The position numbers were made by a program, and so were the translations under genes. The notes under the pieces are model-generated. The model ran no database searches, was not told where the DNA came from, and saw only the letters and a program-made list of their open reading frames with translations. A stretch of DNA of 64,000 nucleotides from Impatiens glandulifera (lineage: Eukaryota; Streptophyta; Magnoliopsida; Ericales; Balsaminaceae): NCBI RefSeq assembly GCF_907164915.1, contig NC_061867.1, positions 49,727,852 to 49,791,851 on the forward strand, read 5' to 3'. Within the stretch, counting starts at the first letter, position 1. Each line of letters starts with the position of its first letter. Shown in pieces: positions 14,070-22,859 of this stretch.

Positions 14070-14200
14070 TCTTATAATACCCCCTATAAATTCGTATCAG
14101 TTGGGACTCGAACCCTAGTCTCAATTTTGAAATTTGACACTTTAATCACTATACCACTTGTGATTGTTAAATTTAATGTATAATTGTTATATATATATAT
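14070..14200 (-). repeat. SINE-like module with A and B boxes, copy 1
   Basis: On the minus strand ACAAGTGGTATAGTGATTAA (A-box-like) is followed after about 30 bases by CTAGGGTTCGAGTCCC (B box). A related copy lies at 14770-14900, and a more eroded one near 13310-13365 in the same orientation. Each is followed by a TATATA run and TTTGTGTATAAACTCAT on the plus strand, so they are copies of one family. Confidence 0.4.
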
Positions 14201-14249
14201 TGTGTATAAACTCATAAAATCAGACAAATAATCAAACATATATATATAT

Positions 14250-14530
14250 CTATGACTCAATATATTATCAATCACATTCTACCCGCACATTGAGCAACCT
14301 TATATCCTCACATTTTGCTCCATCAATTTTGTATATCTATATATATTTTGTGTATAAACTCATAAAAATGAGATAAATAATCAAACAAATTCATCTGCGA
14401 CTCGTCATATTATCGACAATCTTCTACCTGCATATTGAGCATTTTGCTCCATTCGATTTGTCACTATCAATCACACTACACCCTCACTTTGAGCATTTTG
14501 ATCCAATTCAAACCATCATTCCCATTTTAA
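14250..14530. repeat. 55-bp minisatellite, block 2
   Basis: Further copies of the same 55-bp unit as at 13.8-14.0 kb, starting near 14255, 14399 and 14455. They are interrupted by a copy of the TATATA...AAACTCATAAA spacer. The interleaving suggests that minisatellite and SINE-like spacer were duplicated together. Confidence 0.5.
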
Positions 14531-14544
14531 TATTTTATAATACT

Positions 14545-14760
14545 CTTCTAAAATCCGACAATTCCCTAATCCATCATTGCATCCACATATATATATTTTA
14601 ATCTTTATAATATCCCTCTAAAATCCGACAATTCCCTTAATTCATCATCGCACCCACATATACATTTTAATCTTTATAATATCCCTCTAAAATCCGACAA
14701 TTCCCTCAATCCATCATATCACCCACTTACCATCATCATTTTAATCTTTATAATACACCC
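14545..14760. repeat. ~70-bp tandem repeat
   Basis: Three consecutive units beginning CTCTAAAATCCGACAATTCC near 14548, 14621 and 14688 (periods about 73 and 67). Each continues through CATCAT, a CA-rich part and TTTTAATCTTTATAATA. A related half-unit precedes them near 14010-14080. Confidence 0.65.
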
Positions 14761-14769
14761 TCTAAAATT

Positions 14770-14900
14770 CGTACAAACTAGGACTCGAACATTTGTCTCA
14801 AGTTTAAAATGTGAACACTTTAACCAATGCATCACTTGTGATTATTGAATTTAATTTATAATTTTGTATATGTATATATATATTTTGTATATAAACTCAT
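14770..14900 (-). repeat. SINE-like module, copy 2
   Basis: Minus-strand CACAAGTGATGCATTGGTTA (A-box-like) and ATGTTCGAGTCC (B-box-like), with the same downstream spacer as the copy at 14.07-14.20 kb. The two copies frame the minisatellite cluster. Confidence 0.35.
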
Positions 14901-15009
14901 AAAAGAAAGAAAAATAATAAAAAATAATATTTTTTTATTAAATATATCATGAATTAATAAATAGGTCTTACAAAATTTATAAGAAATTAATACAAAATTT
15001 TAAAATTAT

Positions 15010-15717
15010 ATAATTAAACTTTAAATTGAATTTAAATATAAATCATTATTAATAATTAGTTTTATTTATCAAACTTTATATTGAATTTAAATATAAATTA
15101 TTATTAGTTTAGTTAGTTAAAATATTGAACTTATATTTGTAGTAATGTAATACGTTCATCAAATTTTGTGTTGAATTTAAATTATAAAGTTTTATTAGCT
15201 TAGTTGGTTAAAAGATTTACTTATTTTGTTATGTTACAAGTTTGAAACTTATATATACTATATTTAATTAATTTATTTTTTAATTTAATCGTTTAAAATT
15301 TATTGTCGAGTCAACTCACGACCTGAGCCAAGTATCCATTTACTCTCACATATATATCCAAATTAACTACAGTTCTTGACTCGACAATCCGAACACTTTG
15401 AAATGAAACATTATATATATTAGTTAAAAAGTTGAACTTATATTGTTATGAATGTTGCACGTTCATCGAATTTTGTATTGATTTTAAAATATGAAGTCTT
15501 ATTAGCATAGTTTGTTCGATGGTTATACTTATTTTTGTTAGGTTGCAAGTTCAAAACATACATATAATATTTTTATTTTTATTTTTAACCATTTTAAGTT
15601 TATGGATGGGTCAACTCATGACCCGACCCAAGTATTCATTTACTCTCACATATATATCTAAATTAACCACAACTCTCGACCTATCAATTCAGACACTTTA
15701 AAATTAAGCATTATTTG
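15010..15717 (-). mobile_element. old Helitron-related relic, at least two tandem units, inverted
   Basis: Read on the minus strand, this stretch is a diverged version of the ~294-bp unit that builds the Helitron at 18.58-20.85 kb. The shared order is TTTTAAAGTGT, GGTCGAGAG, GGTTAATTTGGAT, TACTTGGGTCGG, GTTGACCC, GGTTAAAAATAAA, GAACTTGCAACC and AAGTTCAA. Two unit heads lie near 15700 and 15394 (about 308 bp apart), with further tails down to about 15010. It has many substitutions and no detectable 3' hairpin terminus, so it is older than the downstream copy. Its 5' end continues on the far side of the hAT element (about 17840-17872). Confidence 0.7.
15710..15717. repeat. target-site duplication, left, of the hAT element
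   Basis: ATTATTTG here and ATTATTAG at 17840-17847 differ at one of eight positions. Eight bases is the target duplication length of the hAT superfamily. Confidence 0.7.
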
Positions 15718-15919
15718 TAGGGGTGAGCATAATTTGGGTTTACCCAAACCCAAACCCAAAATATTAATTTGGGTTGGGTTGAGTATGGGTTGGATTGAGT
15801 ATGGGCTGGGTTTAATTTGGGTTGGGTTAGAGTTACCCAAACTACCTAAATTAGATAAATTTAATTTAATTCTCTATTATTAATCTAATATAAGCTAATC
15901 ATCTTCCAACTTTAAGTCG

Positions 15920-16802
15920 AACACGTTTTTAACATGTTTAACACGTTTTTCACACATTTAACACGTTTTTAACAGTTTTAACACGTTTTCACACTCATAA
16001 CACGTTTTTCACACGTTTAAAACGTTTTCACATTTTTGGTACTTTTAACACATTTTTGACATGTTTAACATGTTTTCACGTTTTTAGTACATTTAACACG
16101 TTTTTGACATGTTTAATACGTTTTCATACTAATAACATGTTTTTCACACGTTTTTCACGTTTTTATCACGTTTAACACGTTTTGACGTGTTTAATACGTT
16201 TAACACATTTTTGACAAGTTTAACACGTTTTTCACGTTTTTGGCATGTTTAACACGTTTTTGACATATATAACACGTTAATACGTTTTTAATAAGTTTAA
16301 CACGATTTTCACGTGTTTGGCACGTTTAATAATGTTTTTGATATGTTAACATGTTTAACACATTTTTCACACGTTTAACATGTTTTTCACGTTTTAGCAT
16401 GTTTAACACGTTTTTGACATATTTGACACATTTTTCACATGTTAACACGTTTTTTATATTTTTGGCACGTTTAACACGTTTTTGATATGTTGAACACATT
16501 TAACACGTTTTTGGATCATCTAACACATTTTTAGCACATTTAACATGTTTTGGTACGTTTAACACGTTTTTCACGTTTTGGCACGTTTTCCCACGTTTTT
16601 GGCACGTTTAATACGTTTTTACACATTTAATATATTTTGAACATGTTTAACATGTTTTTTGCACGTTAACATATTTGACAAGTTTTAACACGTTTTTGGC
16701 ACGTTTAACATTTTTTTTGCATGTTTAACACATTTTTCACATTTTGACACATTTTTCATGTTTTTGGCACGTTTAACACGTTTTTCATGTTTTGGCACGT
16801 TA
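15920..16802. repeat. left arm of the ACGT foldback
   Basis: Dozens of imperfect ~10-bp units with the core CACGTTT or CATGTTT, usually alternating as ...AACACGTTTTT... and ...ACACGTTTAA.... First unit near 15922; orientation switches abruptly near 16803. Confidence 0.9.
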
Positions 16803-17705
16803 GATGTGTGAAAAATGTATTAAACGTGTCAAAAATATGAGAAAAATGTTAAACGTGCCAAAATGTGCCAAAAATATAGAAAACGTGGAAAACATGTTAA
16901 ACATGTCAAAACATGTTAAACGTACTAAAAATGTGAAAAACATGTGAAAATGTGTTAAACATGTTTAAAATGTGTTAAACGTGTCAAGAACGTGAAAAAC
17001 ATGAAAAACATGTTAAATATGTCAAAGCGTGTTAAACGTGCCAAAAATGTAAAAAAAACATATCAAAATGTGTTAAATGTTCATAATCTTGAAAACGTGT
17101 CAAATGTGTCAAAAACGTGTCATACGTGTCAAAAACGTGTTAAACGTGTTAAACATATCAAAAAATGAAAAACGTGTTCAACGTGTCAAAAATGTGTTAA
17201 ACGTGCCAAAAATGGGTTCAATGTGTCAAAAACGTGTTAAATGTGTCAAAACGTGTTAAACGTGTGAAAAACGTATTAAACGTGTTAAAAATGTGAAAAA
17301 CATGTTAAACGTGTTAAACGTGTCAAAAATGTGAAAAACATGTCAAAATGTGTTAAATGTGTCATAGTCGTGAAAAACGTGTCAAACGTGTTAAAAACGT
17401 GTTAAACATGTCAAAAACATAAAAAAAACGTGTTCAATGTGTCAAAAATGTGTTAAACGTGTCAAAATCGTGTTCAATGTGTCAAGAACATGTTAAATGT
17501 GTCAAAAACATGTTAAACGTGTAAAAAACGTTTAAACGTGTCAAAAACGTGTTAAACGTGTAAAAAACGTATTAAATGTGTCAAAAACGTGAAAAACGTG
17601 TCAAAATATGCCAAAAATGTGAAGAGTGTAGAAAACGTGTTGAACATGTAAAAAAACGTGTTAAACGGATTAAAATATGTTAAATAAGTCAAATACATGT
17701 TAAAT
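16803..17705. repeat. right arm of the ACGT foldback
   Basis: The same units in reverse complement (AAACGTGTTAAACGTGTCAA). Arm length, about 0.9 kb, matches the left arm, so a single strand could fold into a long imperfect hairpin with almost no loop. The string ACGTGTC, a known ABRE/G-box-like core, recurs many times. Confidence 0.9.
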
Positions 17706-17839
17706 GAAAAAATAATTTGAGTTATCATACCCAACCATATTAGTAATAATATGGGTTGGATTACGGGTTGGGTAAATTTAATTTGGGTTGAATATGGGTT
17801 GAATAATACGGGTTGAGTTTACCCGTTTGCTCACCCCTA

Positions 17840-17872
17840 ATTATTAGTATTTTATATATAGAGAGAGATTTA
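17840..17872 (-). mobile_element. 5' end of the old Helitron relic beyond the hAT insertion
   Basis: After the right target duplication the minus strand reads TCTCTCTCTATATATAAAATAC toward the insertion, preceded by A. This matches in kind the TCTATATATATATAATGATGC start of the younger Helitron and completes the interrupted relic. Confidence 0.5.
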
Positions 17873-18577
17873 CAGAGATTAAAATTTTAATGGAAGTAAT
17901 CCACAAAGAACGAACTCATTTGAATTCAATAACAATGAGTGATGAAGGAGAACAAGCTTAACAAACAAATAAGCGGTGTCAGAAGAATCTTTACCCATAA
18001 TTCTGAGCGTTAGTAAAATTTATTTTTTCCCGAGGGTTGGTAACCAATGCCAATTTTTTTTTACCAAATGATAACTGACCATATACAAATATAGTTAAAA
18101 TAACAAGAAATCCGTAAAAATCATTAAAAGATACTTGTAAAAAGCTCTTTAGATGAAAGATAAATTTCAAAAACTCTTTAAAAAAAAAAATTCAGATCCA
18201 ATAATATCATCTCCTTTGTTACAAAGAATAAGATGAATACAAACTCAAGAAATTATCACAAACGTGATTGAAGGGCATGAACAACTGACAGATTATGAGT
18301 ATTATTCGAATAAAAAAATTCTGAGATGATAAATCTGATCCTATTAAATATATTACCGTACCCAACAAAACACAACTTAATTCAAATTTGACTCGTGAAA
18401 AAAAACAAAACACCCTCCAATACTTAAAACAAATAAGCCACGAGTAAAATGACTTTTAACTTACACAAAAAAAAATTCTACATTTTTATATATATATATA
18501 TAAAGAGAGTATTTAAATTATTAATAATTAATAAATTAAGTACGTGCATGAAATAGTGAGTAGTAAAGTACGTGTAA
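17873..18577. other. AT-rich spacer between transposons
   Basis: About 0.7 kb with no gene recognised. Open frames are short and AT-driven. It ends at the A that precedes the younger Helitron. Confidence 0.5.
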
Positions 18578-18721
18578 TCTATATATATATAATGATGCTT
18601 AATTTTTAAAGTGTCCGGATTGGCGGGTCGAGAGCTGTGGTTAATTTGGATACTTGGGTCGGATTGTGGGTTGACCCGTTTTTAAATTTAAAACGGTTAA
18701 AAATAAAATTAAAAATGCTAG

Positions 18722-18790
18722 AGGTATGTTTCGAACTTGCAACCTAACAAAACAAGTACAACTCTTTAACCAACTAGGCTACAAAGACTT
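18722..18790 (-). repeat. pol III A/B-box module inside each Helitron unit (first of seven)
   Basis: The minus strand of each unit holds TAGCCTAGTTGGTTAAAGAG, very close to a tRNA A box. About 30 bases later comes GCAAGTTCGAAAC, close to a B box. The module recurs in all seven units (offset about 294 bp). No complete tRNA cloverleaf follows, so this is a captured tRNA/SINE-derived part rather than a tRNA gene. Confidence 0.5.
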
Positions 18791-20186
18791 TATATTTTAA
18801 ATTCAACACCAAAATTGATAAACGCGGGACGTTTTAATATTAATATAAGTTCAACTTTTTAACTAACTAATCTATATATATATAATGATGCTTAACTTTT
18901 AAAGTGTCCGGATTGGCGGGTCGAGAGCTGTGGTTAATTTAGATACATGGGTCGGATTGTGGGTTGACCCGTTTTTAAATTTAAAACGGTTAAAAATAAA
19001 ATTAAAAATGCTAGAGGTATGTTTCGAACTTGCAACCTAACAAAACAAGTACAACTCTTTAACCAACTAGGCTACAAAGACTTTATAATTTAAATTCAAC
19101 ACCAAAATTGATAAACGCGGGACGTTTTAATATTAATATAAGTTCAACTTTTTAACTAACTAATCTATATATATATATAATGATGCTTAATTTTTAAAGT
19201 GTCCGGATTGGCGGGTCGAGAGCTGTGGTTAATTTGGATACTTGAGTCGGATTGTGGGTTGACCCGTTTTTAAATTTAAAACGGTTAAAAATAAAAATAA
19301 AAATGCTAGAGGTATGTTTTGAACTTGCAACCTAACAAAACAAGTACAACTCTTTAACCAACTAGGCTACAAAGACTTTATATTTTAAATTCAACACCAA
19401 AATTGATAAACGCGGGACGTTTGAATATTAATATAAGTTCAACTTTTTAACTAACTAATCTATATATATATAATGATGCTTAATTTTTAAAGTGTCCGGA
19501 TTGGCGGGGTCGAGAGCTGTGGTTAATTTGGATACTTGGGTCGGATTGTGGGTTGACCCGTTTTTAAATTTAAAACGGTTAAAAATAAAATTAAAAATGC
19601 TAGAGGTATGTTTCGAACTTGCAACCTAACAAAACAAGTACAACTCTTTAACCAACTAGGCTACAAAGACTTTATATTTTAAATTCAACACCAAAATTGA
19701 TAAACGCGGGACGTTTGAATATTAATATAAGTTCAACTTTTTAACTAACTAATCAATATATATATAATGATGCTTAATTTTTAAAGTGTCCGGATTGGCG
19801 GGGTCGAGAGCTGTGGTTAATTTGGATACTTGGGTCGGATTGTGGGTTGACCCGTTTTTAAATTTAAAACGGTTAAAAATAAAATTAAAAATGCTAGAGG
19901 TATGTTTCGAACTTGCAACCTAACAAAACAAGTACAACTCTTTAACCAACTAGGCTACAAAAACTTTATATTTTAAATTCAACACCAAAATTGATAAACG
20001 CGGGACGTTTTAATATTAATATAAGTTCAAATTTTTAACTAACTAATCTATATATATATAATGATGCTTAATTTTTAAAGTGTCCGTATTGGCGGGTCGA
20101 GAGCTGTGGTTAATTTGGATACTTGGGTCGGATTGTGGGTTGACCCGTTTTTAAATTTAAAACGGTTAAAAATAAAATTAAAAATG

Positions 20187-20240
20187 CTAGAGGTATGTTT
20201 CGATTTTAAAAATGTTAGAGGTATGTTTCGAACTTGCAAC
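20187..20240 (+). repeat. 27-bp internal duplication in the sixth and seventh Helitron units
   Basis: The segment from AAAAATG(C/T)TAGAGGTATGTTTCGA is repeated once within the unit at 20080 and again in the unit at 20401, giving 321 instead of 294 bp. Both units share it, so one unit was copied from the other after the small duplication arose. Confidence 0.8.
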
Positions 20241-20813
20241 CTAACAAAACAAGTACAACTCTTTAACCAACTAGGCTACAAAGACTTTATATTTTAAATT
20301 CAACACCAAAATTGATAAACGCGGGAAGTTTTAATATTAATATAAGTTCAACTTTTTAACTAACTAATCTATATATATATAATGATGCTTAATTTTTAAA
20401 GTGTCCGTATTGGCGGGTCGAGAGCTGTGGTTAATTTGGATACTTGGGTCGGATTGTGGGTTGACCCGTTTTTAAATTTAAAACGGTTAAAAATAAAATT
20501 AAAAATGCTAGAGGTATGTTTCGATTTTAAAAATGTTAGAGGTATGTTTCGAACTTGCAACCTAACAAAACAAGTACAACTCTTTAACCAACTAGGCTAC
20601 AAAGACTTTATATTTTAAATTCAACACCAAAATTGATAAACGCGGGACGTTTTAATATTAATATAAGTTCAACTTTTTAACTAACTAATCTATATAGGTT
20701 TTGAGTAAATGGATACTTGGGTCGGATTGTGGATTGACCCACCCATAAACTTAAAACGGTTAAAAATAAAATAAAAAATGTTATCCGTAATTTTTTTTCA
20801 CGATTTTTATATT

Positions 20814-20846
20814 AATACTCGTGCAAATGCACGGGAAAAATGCTAG
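20814..20846 (+). other. Helitron 3' terminus: hairpin plus CTAG
   Basis: Palindromic CGTGCAAATGCACG, then GGAAAAATG, then CTAG and a flanking T. The hairpin is the presumed rolling-circle termination signal. Confidence 0.88.
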
Positions 20847-21110
20847 TATGTATTAATGTATGTGTGGTTTTTGGTTTGGAAGATTTTGTCAGCATGCATA
20901 TTGGAAGTTGGCCGGGACATGCGGAGAATGACCGGTTTTTGACCGTCCACGTGTCCCATGATAATTGTCCTAATCTTAGGTTGTACCATACATTACTATA
21001 CACTGTACACAGCTCACTTTTTTCCTTTTCTTTCTCTCTCTTCCCAAAACCAACGGCGCCAATATTACAAACCGCTCTTCTCTCTCTCCTCATTCTATTC
21101 CAAAATAAAA
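20847..21110 (+). promoter_or_regulatory. promoter-like patch without a gene
   Basis: This stretch is GC-richer than its surroundings. It contains CCACGTGTC (a G-box, about 20948-20956), a pyrimidine-rich run (about 21018-21050) and GGCGCCAA (about 21054-21061, E2F-like). The order resembles a plant promoter and 5' leader, but no coding exon follows on the plus strand. It may be an orphan promoter whose gene was lost, or an upstream region read leftward. The Helitron landed directly beside it. Confidence 0.3.
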
Positions 21111-22859
21111 ATAATATTTATTAGTCTTAATTTAAGAAATAAATAACATTTAAAATAATAATAATTATAAAATCAATTAATATAAAATGTTTTAGGGATT
21201 TAAACAGCTCGATTAATTAAACACCAAAATGCAAGATGAAAAAAATGAACAGAAATATCAAGCTTAATTCTTTTTAAAATAAAGGCCTTTAGCCCTAACT
21301 ATATGAAGCCCATCTAACTAAAACATTAGAAATAGAATAACATGCATTTCAACATTTTCAATTCATCAATTTATATTTTGATTAAATCATTTATTAATTA
21401 ATTAATTATTACTATTACTATAATTTAAATTAAAAAAATTGTTATTAGTGTTATAAAAATGAAGCCAACACTACATATTTAACAATTTTGTCACATTCTA
21501 ATAATATTGACTGTTAGAACTAAGTTATTTTCACACAAACTATATTAATCCAAACATTATTATTTTGTATGACCTTAACTGAGTTGTGGTCTGTCTATAT
21601 ATGGATTCTTTTAATGAATTAAGATCTAAGTAATGCTTTTTATTGGATAATTTTTTTTATTAGATCAATTTCAGGTTCTTTTTGTTTGTATGTGACATTT
21701 TTTATTGTCATGTTTGTATCATTTGTTCAAATGATTTTATTGGAAAAAAGAGAGGATAAAATTCCATTAAAAAGAAATTTGAATAGACATTTGTTCTTCT
21801 TTTATTACTTTTATATTCTTGCTAAACTAATTACGAAAATATATCAATTGTCAAAACTTTAACAAAAGAAAAATATTTAATATATCTTTTAGTTAGTCTA
21901 CCTCAAATTATCTTTCATAAAAAAAATAAGACTTGGTTTCAAGCTATATAAGAAAAATTACACTAACAAGTAACAAGTTTTGAACCTTATATATGATGTA
22001 TTAACTAAATCATTTTTGTTAACTATAAGGAGAAAATAATATATTTAATGAACACCTAAACTAAAATATATATAGTAAAATAAAAAATAAGAGTAAATTT
22101 ATTTATTTTTCTACCTAAAACACTCCCAAATCATTAGTTAACTTTTGAGAATTTACTTTTCTTTTATTATTTTATTTTACTAGATATTGTGTAATCTTAA
22201 ACCACTGTATAGTTGAAATGACAACAATGTTTTTTTATTATAAGTTCGAATATCGCTTATAACGTCTTAAATTGGAGTGGAAATCATGTCGGTAAGCTTA
22301 TGTTATTTTTCTACCTAAAGGACAATAAAAATGTCATTGTTAATCAAATTACAAGCATACACAAAACAAACTTAGTTGAAAGAGTTAATCACCTAAACAA
22401 AAGAGAAACAAAGCAGCACAAACACCCGTTTATCAATAATAATCAAAAGAAACACGAGGTTTGAGCTTACTCCGAACGACACTCATTCCATAAAGAAATT
22501 TTGAATGCAAAGTAGTGTACAAACTTCCTTACTTGAGACTTGGCAAAACAAAAAAAAAATGTTGCAAGTTTGACACCCTTGTAGGTTAATTTGGTTTCAA
22601 TATTTTATTGTAAATGTCTATTATCTTTTTCACTGTTGGACCACATGTGAATTATTTTTCAATATCACTCAGAAAATTTATTTTGTGAAATTTATAAACT
22701 ACAAGAAGAATTACATTATTGGCAACAAATTAATGAAGGATTGAGTGTTCTTGGTAAGAAACCAAAAGCATATCATCATATTTAGCTAATGGATTTGGTT
22801 CAAGTTCTTAAGATTAAGTAGAGAATACTGAAATTATTAACAATAATCTTCATAATTAA
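21111..22859. other. AT-rich spacer downstream of the kinase gene
   Basis: About 1.7 kb without a recognisable gene. The part nearest 22859 is presumably the 3' UTR of the minus-strand kinase. A short tRNA-like string near 22195-22265 is too weak to call. Confidence 0.45.

Larger units (their letters stand above)
15718..17839. mobile_element. non-autonomous hAT-type foldback element filled with ACGT-motif repeats
   Basis: Termini are TAGGGGTGAGCA on the left and TGCTCACCCCTA on the right, perfect 12-base inverted repeats of hAT type, flanked by an 8-bp target duplication with one mismatch. Inside the ends are GGGTTGGGT-rich subterminal zones (15736-15850 and 17740-17830). The rest (about 15920-17705) is a giant inverted repeat. 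The left arm repeats CACGTTTTTNACACGTTTAA, a 20-bp unit of two ~10-bp halves. From about 16803 the right arm repeats the reverse complement, built on AAACGTGTTAAACGTGTCAA. No transposase frame exists; short open frames here are translations of the repeat. It sits inside the older Helitron relic, close to that element's 5' end. Confidence 0.85.
18578..20846 (+). mobile_element. non-autonomous Helitron made of seven tandem 5'-terminal units
   Basis: The 5' end is TCTATATATATATAATGATG immediately after an A (18577). The 3' end is CTAG (20843-20846) followed by T (20847), the classic insertion between A and T with no target duplication. Seven bases before CTAG lies a hairpin, CGTGCA-AA-TGCACG (20820-20833, extendable by C-G and T-G pairs), the canonical Helitron 3' structure. 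Between the ends are seven near-identical tandem units, with GTGTCCG landmarks at about 18611, 18904, 19199, 19492, 19786, 20080 and 20401: periods 293-295 and one of 321. Each starts with the 5' terminus TC(T/A)ATATATATA. A shortened eighth unit runs into the unique 3' end. No Rep/helicase gene is present, so movement would need an autonomous Helitron elsewhere. Near-identity of units suggests recent amplification. Confidence 0.88.

Noticed and set aside
15736..15850. Telomere-like GGGTTGGGTT / AACCCAAACCC strings
   Set aside because: They are the subterminal part of the hAT element, repeated in inverted form at its other end; the unit is not the plant telomere TTTAGGG.
15920..17705. Possible CRISPR-like array of regularly spaced short repeats
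   Set aside because: Repeats are contiguous without unique spacers, inverted at the middle and bounded by hAT termini; the genome is plant.
17077..17734. Open frames of about 60 codons on both strands within the ACGT foldback
   Set aside because: They are translations of the ~10-bp repeat (VKNVLNV-type periodic peptides), not genes.
18722..18790. A true tRNA gene in the Helitron unit
   Set aside because: A and B boxes are present but no acceptor stem or anticodon arm can be paired, so it is only a tRNA-derived module.
20106..20618. Two identical 63-codon open frames at 20106 and 20427
   Set aside because: They are the same frame read in two Helitron units; the frame is a by-product of the repeat and is broken in the other units by single differences.
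20812..21124. Overlapping 93-94-codon frames on both strands near 21 kb
   Set aside because: Both begin or end within the Helitron terminus, and neither contains a recognisable motif; the patch looks like promoter DNA.
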